Shown one piece after another: positions 11,593-23,115 of a DNA stretch of 64,000 nt. Below the pieces are notes generated by a model. The model saw nothing but the letters and a program-made list of their open reading frames with translations. It was not told the DNA's origin and made no database searches. The number at the start of each line of letters is the position of its first letter. Position 1 is the stretch's first letter. Made by a program: the position numbers and the translations under genes. Where the stretch lies: NCBI GenBank assembly GCA_027924645.1, contig BSBN01000252.1:4278001-4342000 (forward strand), given 5' to 3'. This DNA comes from Cunninghamia lanceolata (taxonomy: Eukaryota; Streptophyta; Pinopsida; Cupressales; Cupressaceae).

Positions 11593-12467
11593 TATTGAAA
11601 AACAAGGTGAAACTATTGCAATAAAATATTCTATAAAGTGTATGCAAATCTAAAATTTGTTCTTTTACAAGCTTACCATAAAGATTATGTGTAGAAGCAT
11701 AAATCAACAAATAAGAAATATAATTAGCAAACCATAGTAACACAAGATTTACATGGAGAAACCCTTTCAGAAAAAAAAAACTCCACCAAAGAAAGAGGAC
11801 AAGTATGTATTAATCTTCAATGTACATGATACAATATCAACACACTAACACTTTGAACTTTGACAGTATTTCAGCAAAACTTGCATACCTATAAAATAAT
11901 ACTTTTGAAATCAAGTATCTCATACCTCCAATATATAGGTAAGGAGAGAGGCCAAACCACAAATGGTTTTACCAAAACAATAGGTGCCAAAACCATGGTA
12001 TGCTACAAAAATCCCGCACCCAACTTGGAGAGCATCTTCTGAGACTAGTAAATTAATCAATGACTTCCCATGGACTTCACATGGGCTCAATCAATGAGTC
12101 AAAAAATAGAAAACATAACCACAAAGGGATCTTTGACAATAACTCCCACATCCTCAAGTGTAGCACTCCAAAATGGAGAAGCCAACTCATATGGGTCCCA
12201 TCCATCATAACAAGATTCTCTACTCCTCAATCCTAGTACCCAGAATTGGGAATATGTCTTAAATGAGTCCTTTAAAATAACTACCACTGTAGTGCTTCAC
12301 CTCCCTCATGAATGCATATGACAACTAATGCTAAGAATCTAGGGAATATAAAATACAAATTAATTTCTCCAATTACACCGTAGGCATCCAAGAACACTTC
12401 CCAAGAGTGTTGGAGACACATAAAATATACTTAGGATTGCAAGGTAAATGGTACCTTAATCCTAACA
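11593..12467 (-). repeat. Copia LTR of element C
   Basis: About 875 bp. The plus-strand edge reads TATTGAAAAAC (expected TGTT; a G-to-A change) and the other edge CCTAACA. It is flanked by a PBS at 11579-11590 (minus TGGTATTAGAGC). It contains the conserved GGAGAAACCC...AAAAACTCCACC block shared with copia X and, in altered form, with elements D and G. Confidence 0.7.
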
Positions 12468-12669
12468 ATGACACTATGGAAGGTTGGATTAGAATGCATG
12501 ATCTTCCTTGAGGTTTTCCATTGCTTAGAATTTGTCTTGGTTTGTGCCCGAAATTATAGTGAAAATAGGAAAGCAATTGTTAACAAAGATAACCAAAAAG
12601 AAATATTGTCCATTATCATAGGAAATTTTGGCATTAGGTTGGAGTGAGTTTTGACCTGAATAAATTGGA

Positions 12670-13333
12670 ACGATCCTCATTACCCTAGAAAAAATTTCTA
12701 GTGATTATGAAGTAGTTAGTTTAAATTATAAAGAAAATCTTCTCAAAAAATAACATATGATGGTAAGGTACCCAAAGAAGCCTCCTTATAAAATTATTTT
12801 TTTTAAACATTGGGTTTAGGATATTGTTTCTATGCTAGCATTTTTCCTTGGATTGGATAGTAATAAGAAAGTGGATATAACCCTCATTGAAATGGTATAC
12901 AATATCCATTGTGGTCACCCACTTGCTGGATATAGATTTTTTTAGCACATTATAGAATCCTTGAATTAACAGTTTTTAATGATTAAAGTAGGTTCCAACA
13001 ATAAGACCTTTAGGTTCACAACCTTCTTGTGCTATTTATTCCTAGGGTGGTTTAGTGGATGGTTTGTGACTAACAAGCTTCAAATTGAACCCTTTTTGGA
13101 TGATCAGGGATAGATGAAAAAGTTTCTTCCAATAACTAAGTGGACCCATAATATAAGGATGTATGATAATAGAAAGAACTACAATCATTTTGTGGACTAC
13201 CTTTTGTTATAGAGTAAAATGTGTACACTAGCATTTTACACCTTGTTTAACGCCAAGTTGGACCCAAAATGTTACCCTTGTTAATCAGGACCTATTTTAA
13301 TACTTTTTTGAGCATAAAATGATAAAATCTCAA
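12670..13333 (+). pseudogene. Eroded coding stretch, possible relative of the orphan ORF in element D
   Basis: One plus-strand frame reads through about 220 codons with stops mostly at TAG/TAA positions where Gln fits (for example between HWV and DIVSML, and in ESLN-stop-QFLMI). Readable pieces include GLDSNKKVDITLIEMVY, GHPLAGYRFF and NKTFRFTTFLCYLFLGWF. The pattern IIESL about 20 residues before TFRFTTFLCYLF resembles LIENL before TFKYGSLIICLFFYF in the orphan ORF of element D (25985-26035). The similarity is weak and by eye. No known domain. Probably part of an old non-autonomous retroelement. Confidence 0.3.
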
Positions 13334-13339
13334 TCCTGA

Positions 13340-14800
13340 TTAATAAACTTGATAGAATAAACTTAGGACTGGCCTAAGCCCATGATATTTGACACTCCCT
13401 AGAGTTTGTGGGGCTAAAGGACCAAGGTGCCCAAGCACCCTAGGCCTAGATGGGTTCTTTAGCCCCTCTCTTGTGGTGTTGGCTTAGAATGCCTCCCTAG
13501 TTTGTATATGTCAGCCCCATTTGGTTGTATTCATCGTTTGTGAGTGGGAATATATATATATATAAAGGAGTTTTAAAATTCATATTACACTAAGATACCT
13601 AATGCAAAATTAGAGTTTGCTCACATGTTTTGATCTTCTGTGCTAAAGTGCTCTTCATGCTTGGAATTGATATTTTCTTATGGATGTTATGAATTTTATT
13701 TGCAGGTCTTGAAGGAAGTTTCAAGCCTTCTCCATCTCTCTCCTTGTTGGTGCATGATCTTGAGCATCTACTCCAACTAGGGTTTCACATCTTGTGGTAA
13801 TCATCATCAATTTTGTTCATACTTTCATCTTATATTGCAGATCTGGCATCTTCCCTCCTAGGGCATGCACTCTTGAATCTAATCGTCAATGTAGTGGAGG
13901 TGGAAACACAAACACAAGGTTTGACTAAGGCAAGCCCTTATACATAGCACAATATTTTCCTCTTTCTTGTGTGTAGGTGGGAGATATAGGTTTCTGAAGA
14001 CAAGATCTAGGAAGAAGAAAGGGTTAGTAGGTACATGATTGGAGAAACTTAGGGATTCCACTAAACCCTAATTAGGGTCTAGGATGCCCAAGCACCCTGG
14101 TCTTTGGTGCCTCTAAATCTGGATCCAAGTTCTTCTCTACTTCTTGATCTCTATTGTACTTTTGGTTTTTTGATATCTGTCTCTGGCAACTAGTTATTAG
14201 CAGATCTTTGTCATTTGGGGTTTGGTCATTTGCCCTAGTTTTCTTGCTAGATCTTAGTTTAGTTTGATTGATTCTTCTCCATACAACAAAAGGGCAGAAA
14301 CCCTATAGTTTGGCTCTCCTTCATGGGTAGAATTCAAGATTAGTTTGTGTCCAAATGTTATGGAAGAGGGTTTGACCTAGTTTAGCTTCTAGACTAGATC
14401 TCTCTTTTCCACTTAACACCTTTTTGTTCCAATTTATAATGCAATTACAAATACTTCAATACCTAGATTGCCTATGACTTGTAGAGATTCCATTCAAATG
14501 GGATAAAAAATACAATTGGCTAACTCTACTTCATGGAGAAATATATTATACTAAGATTTTATGGATCAAGAGTAGAGCCCTACAAACTTTTAATACATGT
14601 GATAGAGAGGGTTTATGTAATACATGGATAGTACAAATAAACTATACTTAGTTACTCAATAAAAACAAGCATATTTCCTTCCTTACCTTTTTCATGTGGA
14701 GGGTTCACATTTGAGAGAAAAGCATTTGGTGGCACCAAATTTTTAAATTTAATCTTTCTCTCACTAGCAGTATGACCCATGTTAGGTGATTAAAGCAAGG
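13340..14800. other. No gene recognised
   Basis: I see no coding frame, LTR pair or RNA gene here. A TATA-like run (AATATATATATATATAAAGG, 13549-13568) and two copies of TGCCCAAGCACCCT about 660 bp apart (13427 and 14087) are the only structure noted. The tract may be LTR or leader sequence of the same lost element as its neighbours. Confidence 0.3.
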
Positions 14801-15124
14801 GTTATGGCTAATAAGAAATCTACAAGTAAAATTCAATATCAAAGTGAACCCCTATTAGAGATATTGAAAAACAAGGAATCTTAAGATGAGGTAAAAAATG
14901 TAATGGAATAAATTGATATTGAGAAATGTATTACTTTTCAACAATTGTCAACAAAAAAAATAAGATTGCATCCACAGACTAAGGTAGAGATGCCAATCAA
15001 GAGATACAACAATTTTTTTACAAGAGCTGCTGATAAATCTACTTATTAAAGCATGCCACATGCTCTTAAAGAAGCTTGTGTAGATGCTCATTGGTCATAA
15101 TAAAAAATAACTATCTTTTAGTCT

Positions 15125-15473
15125 ATGAGGAAGGATCTAAGTGATCCAAAAGCTACTTTAGACTTTGAGGAGATCCCAAAAGATGAAGAGTTTAATGAAT
15201 TATGGAATATAGAGCATCCCTCTAAAATAATTAATGTTGAGTGTAATACTAAGAGTGAAGACCAACTCTTGGATGTCAACATAGACTATTCATACAAACC
15301 TAGTTTGATTGAGACCACAAAAGAAACACATTCTTTCAAGGAAGCCATAGCCCAAAAAATGGGTTATCAAGGTGGTGGTTTGGGGCCCACAGGACAAGGA
15401 AACTCTTGGATGGTAACATAGGTAGACCCTCGAAAACATTATGATGTGCTAGGCATTAGAGTTGATAAGTAAG
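15125..15473 (+). pseudogene. Retroelement ORF relic with a G-patch-like motif
   Basis: An open stretch of 98 codons (15125-15421) ends in a TAG, after which the frame continues to about 15470 (VDPRKHYDVLGIRVDK). Residues 76-92 read AIAQKMGYQGGGLGPTG, close to the G-patch pattern (an aromatic residue after MG, then GxGLG), a short glycine-rich RNA-binding motif. Upstream sequence (14830-15120) stays translatable with a few stops. There is no protease or RT beside it. G-patch motifs are known in betaretroviral proteases and in RNA-processing proteins; which origin applies here is open. A TGTCACAACCC LTR-like start follows 300 bp downstream. Confidence 0.4.
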
Positions 15474-15787
15474 CCCAAGGGCATGCAAGTGCATGTAGTA
15501 TAATTAAATTTGTTCCAGCTTCAAATCCATAATGTGAGATACAATCACAACTAGTAGCACAAGGGGCTTCATCTTTAAGATTCAATTCATAAAGGAGATG
15601 GTGGAGAATCTAGTGTTGTTGGTGGTGATGGTATAGGTAGTAGTAGTGGTCAACCCATGCTACAACAACAAAATATTTAGAAGAGGTCAATAGAAATAGA
15701 TGCTATAGTGTATCACCACAAACAAGGCCATGAGAAGAGGCAAAAGACTATGATAGTTCTAACTATCCCCACAAAGGAATTATTTTA

Positions 15788-18050
15788 TGTCACAACCCTA
15801 GATTTGGTGCCTAATTATAATATTTAATTAAGACAATTAATTCGTGGTTAAGAAATATTATTATTGATTATCTTTTTATCTGATGATTAATAGAAAGGTT
15901 TTAATTATGAATTTTAAAATCAACTAACTTCAATTTGTGAGTGCAACAAGATCGACACTCTCTCGAGGTTACAGAGAGAGAGTGTCATCTAGGAGAGGGT
16001 GTCTAGCCGACTAAAGGTCAATTGTTTGAAGTGAATCAACACAAATCACTTAGTCATCATGTAGATCAATTGCGTAAGTGTGTATGTGTGTGTGAAATTA
16101 GTGACATTTATTTTATGCAAATAGAATAATTCTTTTGAAATATTGAATTAGATATTTAGTTGTAAAAAAAGTTATAAATATATAAATGCAAAATTTCTAA
16201 TTAATTATTGAGATATTTTAACTTTTTTCTTAAAAGATTCTTTTTAATGCTTCACCATATTTTGATTTTAATATTGGTTTCTAATTGTGGCCACAAGGAT
16301 GAAGTGGTAGTTACAAGTCATAATGAGGGAATTTATTCCTCTGTAATTATCTTGTTTTATTTTTAGAAAATGGATGAAAGAGTGGGAAGGTGGATTAATT
16401 GCAAGTAAATTGCTTTTCTCTATTTTATTTTGAACATGGATTCTTTAAAGAAAATAGGAGGTTATAAAATTACAATTTGGATATTTTTGCTAGTATGGTT
16501 ACCTGTGCACTGCCATCTAGTTGGGCACGACCATTTCATGGAGAGAATAGTGATCTTTAGTCAAGATTTAATTTTAGCACTGATGGAACTTGTGGAGATC
16601 TCCTTCCAATATATACATTATAGAAATGGTATATGTTTTTCAACATACTTCCAGGTAAGTGCATTTAACCTCATGCATTATACATTGTGTTTGAATTGAA
16701 TTGAATACTATGAAACTTTGATTGATAGTGTTTGGATCATAGTTTTTATATTTCATGAGTTTCTTAAGGTGTGTTTAGCTTATGCAGAGTTATGAGAATT
16801 GAATCAACTGGTATACTCTTAAGTTTGTGTGTAGTTTTTCAGATTTCTTGAGTGAATAATAATTTTACTACTAATATTTTATAAGTTGATTCATACTTCA
16901 TCTAGCAGAATAGTAATGCTCACATGCAAGAGTATATGATGATAATAATTTTATTTATAGCTGAACCTTATCACACCATACTAATGTTTTCATAATACTT
17001 ATGAATTGTAAGTGTTGTCAAATAGTTCTTGCGCCTTGACTGTGCTTCAATGGAGTCATGATTTTTGGCTTTATACCTGGCAATTGCATTTGCTTGAAAA
17101 GTTTCATAAGCCTTTTAATCAAATCCATTTTGTGTTTATCTTGTGACCATTACATGTCATGAGATAACCATTCTTTTGAGGTAATTTGGAAAACATTTCT
17201 TTCCCCCTGCTTGTAGATGTTGCTAAAGCCATGGAATCTTTTTGTATACCTACCGATTACTTTTGCTTGAAGGTTTCTAATCCTTTTTCAACGTTTCTTT
17301 ATTGTTCATATCCTGTAATATTTGCATCGCAGGTATTCTCTTTGCTTCTACAATTTGCATGAATGTCGAATTGAGTATTCTTCTATATTTGCCATAGTTT
17401 ACCCTTGTTATGCTATTACAAATGTCCTATTTAATACAAATAGGGAGAATACTAGCAAAGGTCATGGAATTTAGTTTTACATCTGCCAATTAATTTGGCA
17501 TGAGTTTCTAAGCCTTCTCAACAAATCCATTTTGTGCATATCCTGCAATCATTAGATGACGTCTCTTTGAGACATTTTATCAAATGGTTCACATGAGTTA
17601 ATATGCCTTTTCAACAAATCCATTTGTGCATATTCTACAATGTTGACAGAGGTTGTGGAATTTTGCTTAACCTGCCAATTGCATTTTTATTTCTTAATCC
17701 TTTATGCCAAAACCATTGGGTGTATCCTATAGTCATAGCATATTTAGTAACCTCTATTTGAGGCATTCTACAAATAGATTATGTGCCTCACATTTTACAT
17801 TTACAAGAAAGTTTCTAAATCTTTCTCAACATATCCATTTGGCACTTATCCTGCAATCATTGCATTCTATTAACTAGCAGTTGCATGAAATTTGCACAAC
17901 GAATTAGCCGATAGTTGATATATTTTGAAAAAAAATTGTAAATATATTCAAAGAAAATAAAAATGATGAAATAATAGTGTAAATGATATAGTAAAATTGA
18001 AAAGTTGTAGTTTAGTTGGCTAAGCTCAATTAATGAGGATGATGTTCTAT
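15788..18050 (+). other. Possible gypsy LTR start, otherwise non-coding
   Basis: TGTCACAACCCTAGATTTGG at 15788 resembles the TGTCAC-type start of plant gypsy LTRs. No partner copy or PPT is clear, so this is tentative. A short open frame at 16430-16699 shows no domain. The distal part is a degenerate tandem repeat (17101-17880). Element D is inserted after 18055. Confidence 0.3.
17101..17880. repeat. Degenerate tandem repeat, about 90-125 bp period
   Basis: A unit built on CAACAAATCCATTTTGTGCA then TATCCTGCAATCATT recurs at about 17121, 17291, 17523, 17613, 17710 and 17834. Each is preceded by TTTCTAAGCCTT-like sequence and often by CCTGCCAATTGCATTTGCTTGAA. Units are diverged and of unequal length. 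I see no gene in it. Confidence 0.6.
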
Positions 18051-18055
18051 CAAGG

Positions 18056-19188
18056 TGTTGGCAAGAGACACTGGAAGGCATGTCATGTGTTGTCATTGAT
18101 GGTAACTAAGTCCATTTCACACATCTGCAGTGTAGTATCAGATCTACCAGAAGTTAGTTCCAATATTTGTCAAGTCTAGATAGACAGGAACAAGGTATAT
18201 GGTAGAGTTTAGTATTTTGGTCAGCGGATCTCTCTAGTTAATCATTGTGTGTTGTGAATCTGAGGGAGTGTAGAGGAATGTTAAGACAATCTAAATCCAA
18301 GATTTTAGCATCTGGTGACAAAGGGATTAAAAGTTATGAGTATTTGAGTACTGGGTCATAATATGACAAAACAGTTTAGAAAAGTATAGGCCGAATTTTG
18401 TTAGATCCATGTGTGGATCTAGCAGAAGTGTTTTGGTGAGTTATGTATGGGATATAATGTTAGTGGCTGACATGTATGGTGAACTGCAAGTGTTATTTCT
18501 AGTATGCATCAATATTGGTGTATGGATTCAGCCGACATAATAGAGTACTTGTATTGTTTGTTAAATTCTTCATAAGGCTGACAAAAAGGTGATTGAATTT
18601 CTTGAGGCAGATATATATAGCCCATGGATTCAAGTGTATTGATGGATGTTGTAGCACAATGATGTAGTAGTGCAAAAAGGTAGATTAAAGAGTGAAAGAG
18701 AAGAGATCTAAGGTCTAGATTATGGCAGAGTAGTAAGCAAGGCAGAGTAAAGATGAAGTGTGTAAGATCAGTATTCTGTGCTTAACTGAAATTGAATTCT
18801 TGCATTAGTAGATGTTGTTCATCAGTTCAAACAATCTGTAATCTTTTTGCAATCATTCTTGTAGGCTGTGAGCGTCTTTTGAGCAGTGAGCTCTGGGCAG
18901 TGAGCCTGAAGGCACGTGCCTTCCCCTTTTTGTAATACTTTTAACAGAGTATAATCTTTGTGGGTTAACCCCCACTGTGATTTTTCCCTTGACTGGGTTT
19001 CCAGGTTAAAAATCTTGGTATCAAGTGTATTATTTGTGTTTCTGCTCATGTGTTATTGATTCTTTCTTTTCATGGTTATATCATTAATCTGTTAAGAAGT
19101 GGTAAAGAAGAATTAATTGCAGTAAGCATAAAAAGTTTTAAGACAACTGATTCACCCCCCCTCTTAGTTGTCAGCCCTAATTCCAACA
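18056..19188 (+). repeat. 5' LTR of element D
   Basis: 1,133 bp, TGTTGG...CCAACA, with a copy at 28859-29972. It contains a TATATATAG box near 18612. The block at 18961-19003 is the reverse complement of the LTR motif GGAAAACCCGGTCAAGGG found in element G. It ends ATTCACCCCCCCTCTTAG then TTGTCAGCCCTAATTCC, again shared in reverse with G. Confidence 0.9.
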
Positions 19189-19189
19189 A

Positions 19190-19202
19190 TTGGTATTAGA
19201 TC
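19190..19202 (+). promoter_or_regulatory. Primer-binding site of element D
   Basis: TTGGTATTAGATC lies one base after the LTR end. It is a diverged Met-tRNA-type PBS (canonical TTGGTATCAGAGC). Confidence 0.65.
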
Positions 19203-20772
19203 TAAGTTCCTTGAAAGAAGCCTAACAGCTTGAGGAAGATTTGGGAAGGAGTTTCAATGGTTTCACTCAGAGAACAACTTCTATTGACTTTAGAAGATCT
19301 TGACCGGTCCAAAGCAAAAATAGATGACCTGAAAGCGAACCTAAGGATGCTGATGATTGCATTGACTTGCTAAAAGTTAAATTAAAGAAATAAATGGAAA
19401 AAGGGAAGGAACTACTTCATCAGCTAGCTAATCTTATTGAAGAAAATGGCATGAATGAGGCTTTGGAAGAAAAGACAAAGGAATGTGAGAAGCTGACAAA
19501 AGAAGTTTCTATTCTAAAACATGAGATGGAATCTGGGGTAACGAGGCTAACCAAAAAAAATGAGCAAAGGAAGAAGACTAAAGAAGATATGAATCAAACT
19601 CTAAAAGAAAGAACTAAAGAATGCTGCAGATTGGATAGAATAGCTGGCCATCTAGAGTCTGATCTACAAGAAAGCAGAGACAATGAGAGAGAACTTGAAA
19701 GATAAATTGTCATTCTCAGACATGACCTAGAAGTTGTAAATGAATACAAGGAGAAGTTCAAGATAATCTCAGCTAAACTTGAAGCAATGCTTGAGTGTCA
19801 GAAGAAGGCTGATGATAAGTATGGTCTGGGGTATGAGAAAGGTGAAAGCTCCAGATCCGAACAAAGAAATTCTCAATCAAGGAATGGGAGAAATAGATCT
19901 AGAAGACCTCCGGTAAGACATCCTAATGCTCAAAGGTATCCATCTCTTAATGGAAATTGTTTCAATTGTAGTAAATTTGGTCATAGAGCTAATTAGTGTA
20001 GAAGCAAAGTAAATCAAAGTGGTCCATCCTTCTTCGGTCAATGCTTCAAGTGTAAGAGGTATGGTCATAGATCTAATGAATGTAGAAGTATGATAATGAA
20101 TAACTCTAACAATAGAGGAAATGACAATTCTTTCAATGGCTACTGGTTTTCTTGCAATGGATTTGGACACATGGCTAATCAGTGTAGATCAAGAGAAAAT
20201 CAAGTAAATGTCATGCCCACATTTCACGTGCGCTCACAACACGCAAAACATGCATGTTATGTTTGCACATGCCATGTAGGCATGATTCGAACTATCAAAT
20301 TTTTTTCTTTTTCTACTTGAATTCTTCACCTCACATGCGTAAGTGTGCTTGGTTGCGTATGTATAGGTTGTCAAGTTACTGTTGCTAGCGGAATGTTCTA
20401 CATACGTGTGCAAGAGGATTTCGATCTCTAAGAATTGTGTCAGTTTAATTTACAACGTTTTAGGTTTTCTCCGTAGGTGATTGGCATTTATAAGTATTGA
20501 TAGTTCCTTGTTTGCTTGATTACACCTTTCTCTATTGTCTCTTATAAAATTTCTTTTATTAATTTTCAAAACATTAATCTATTTTCTCTACTTGGTGATT
20601 TAATCAGAAAAGATAAATTCCGTAGTTACTATTCTTCTTTTCAAATGAACAAGTGTGACAGTCCGTTAACGTTATCTACAAATATCCCATTAATATCGTT
20701 CTATAATAATAAATTTATTTATATTTAAATTTATTTAGCAAAATTCTTTTTCCCAATCTAAGGAATGAACAA

Positions 20773-20816
<44 letters not shown>

Positions 20817-21239
20817 TTATTCATAGTTGCATATTAGAGCAATGACCCTTTAAACAATCTTTTTTATTCTCAAGATTAAATGTATATATTCATATATATA
20901 TATAGATTTATCTATATATATAAAAATAATTATATTTAATCCTTTCAAAATTATACACTTATTAATTTCCAAATTAATCCATGCTAAAGGGGAGTCCACC
21001 CATAATATAATATATATATATATATAATCGTCCTTAATGTGCAAGCCCATGCATTGAAATTGATATATATATATATATACAGAGTTATATACATATATAT
21101 ATTTATATATACATATTTAAATATCACTAAGAAGATAGTGGAAATGCCACTTAATTTTAAATACCATTTTATTTGAACTACCAACACATATGTTAGGGTT
21201 AAATAACCCTAACATTTTTTTGTTTGCTGTATGCATTGT

Positions 21240-21545
21240 TTGCTTGCAGGGTATAGCGGCGGCGCCACAGGAGGAGGTCGACGCTGGCAGGAGGGGGTCA
21301 AAGGCACCGGTGGTGGTTGAAGGTACAGGGGCAAATTGGAGGGTGGAGGAACGGAGTGAAGGTGTTGGCGAAGGCGGCGGGTTGGAGGTTGCCGCGCATT
21401 AAACAACGGACGAAGGGAAGTTAGGGCCGCGGCTTGCAGGGGGGTTGTGGACTCACGGTGGGGGTGTGGGGAGGGGCGGAGTCCCACCCCACACTCGTGG
21501 CTCATTTAAAATTTTGGTGGGGTTTAAAACCCCACCGCCCATCAT
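21240..21545. other. GC- and CpG-rich island in an AT-rich tract
   Basis: About 300 bp with many CG and GG runs (GGCGGCGCC, GGTGGGGTTTAAAACCCCACC near 21512-21532) stand between (AT)n microsatellites. Open frames exist on both strands, which is expected from base composition alone. No protein family is recognised. It could be a promoter, a captured gene piece, or an unmethylated island. Confidence 0.4.
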
Positions 21546-21721
21546 ATGTTCATTCGGCCGTGTGACAAACACAGCGAACTTTGCTCAAATAGTTTGTTTG
21601 GAAAAATTTGAAATTTCTATTTATTATTATTTAAAATATATATATATATATATGTATGTATATATCTTGCTCTCACAATTATATTTAAAATAAGCTATTT
21701 AAAATAAACAAATATATTTAA

Positions 21722-21753
<32 letters not shown>

Positions 21754-21822
21754 TTTCACAAGTATTCCAATGTTTGTATTTTCACAATTTTCATTTGTAA
21801 TAAACAATTAAATATGAAAATT

Positions 21823-21862
<40 letters not shown>

Positions 21863-21952
21863 AATTACACAAATTTTTCAATAGTGGTAAAAAAAATGTA
21901 ATTACCGATATATCAAATATACACTTTTAAATCTAAAAGTAAAATATACAAG

Positions 21953-21956
<4 letters not shown>

Positions 21957-22030
<74 letters not shown>
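21957..22030. repeat. (AT)n microsatellite
   Basis: About 70 bp of pure AT dinucleotide. Shorter tracts lie at 20777-20810, 21720-21747 and 21829-21860 in the same insertion. Confidence 0.95.
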
Positions 22031-22031
<1 letters not shown>

Positions 22032-23026
22032 CTAAGATCCTTGGTTAAATACATTTCACTATCTCTCTATTTTTGTTTTACGAAATAATAGATACTCAAA
22101 GGAAATGAACAATTAATCATTTAAAACTATATTTGCCTTTTCATTTATCTTTAAAGTAAATCTCCAATTCTAATAAATTTAAGTTCCAAAAGTATATTCA
22201 GGAAATTTATTGAATCTGTCCATTTCTATAACACACAATATTCAATAGAAATTTGATTAAATTTGATTTCCATTATAACTTAACTCAAGATTTACTTTTT
22301 AAATTTTACATGGTAAATTTGCAATTTCCATAATATAGTAAAACCCAATAATACAAGAGATAAATTTAAACAACTGATCCAACTTAACAACATTCACACA
22401 AGTTACATTTTGATAAAACCAAAAGATGACATCAATTGTAAAATTCCCACAATCTCAATTACACTCTAAGGGAGGAAATAATTTCTTCTCCCAAACATAA
22501 ATGAAGTAATGTAAAAACCAATTTAAATCACAACAAATGTCATAATGAGGAAGGATTGACTCTCTACTCCCAAGATTCACTTTTACACAATTTTCAAGAG
22601 GGAAAATACCTCCTCTAAAACTCTTACATAATGAACTCATAAGGACTTTAAAGAATCAGGTCCTCATTACAAATGGAAGATAGAACATTTTCATTTAACA
22701 AGGCCAGATTTTCTTCAATCCTCTTGACATGCTTCAACAGAACCTGCAAGACAACAAGGGAGAAAACAAGAACCATCTAGCTCTCCTCCCTACCTTTGAC
22801 CCGCAAGAGGGTCACCCCCGAACTAGGGAGACCATCCTCATACCAGGGTAGAATATACAAAACAACACTTCACAACCTTGAATAACATTAACCAAGCAAT
22901 TAACACACAAAACCCCATGGTTGACTCACATCACAAAGACTCAGCTTAGGTGAGTTCAAGGAGGGTAGGGAAGTAGACATCTCTAACCCCCAGGTGTCAT
23001 CCTTTCACATTAAACCACATAGTAAC

Positions 23027-23115
23027 ACAAGGCCTCAAGCCAACAAGTTATTCTTCCTCCACAAGGCCTCAAGCCAACAATATACTCTTCCTCCACAAGG
23101 CCTCAAGCCTTCCAA
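23027..23115. repeat. 34-bp tandem repeat, about 2.5 copies
   Basis: ACAAGGCCTCAAGCC starts at 23027, 23061 and 23095, with the spacer ending TCTTCCTCC. Exact 34-bp spacing. Confidence 0.9.

Larger units (their letters stand above)
11273..12467 (-). mobile_element. Element C: copia relic (5' LTR plus start of gag), minus strand
   Basis: The LTR (11593-12467) is a diverged relative of the copia X LTR. It shares the block at 11754-11790 (CATGGAGAAACCCTTTC, then CTCCACC) and the end AAGGTAAATGGTACC with CCTAACA, compared with AAGGTTAATGGCACC and CCCAACA in X. On the minus strand it is followed by PBS TTTGGTATTAGAGC and a gag N-terminus, then broken at 11272 by the LTR of gypsy B. C is therefore the oldest layer in the left block. 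Confidence 0.75.

Noticed and set aside
16430..16699. A host gene exon (89 codons)
   Set aside because: No domain, no conserved neighbours, hydrophobic composition typical of AT-rich DNA; no splice pattern that continues it.
21193..21213. Interstitial telomeric repeat (TTAGGGTTA...TAACCCTAA)
   Set aside because: Only one partial unit on each side of a short palindrome; no tandem TTTAGGG array.
21190..21505. Coding genes in the GC-rich island
   Set aside because: Overlapping open frames on both strands follow from GC-rich composition; no family motif.
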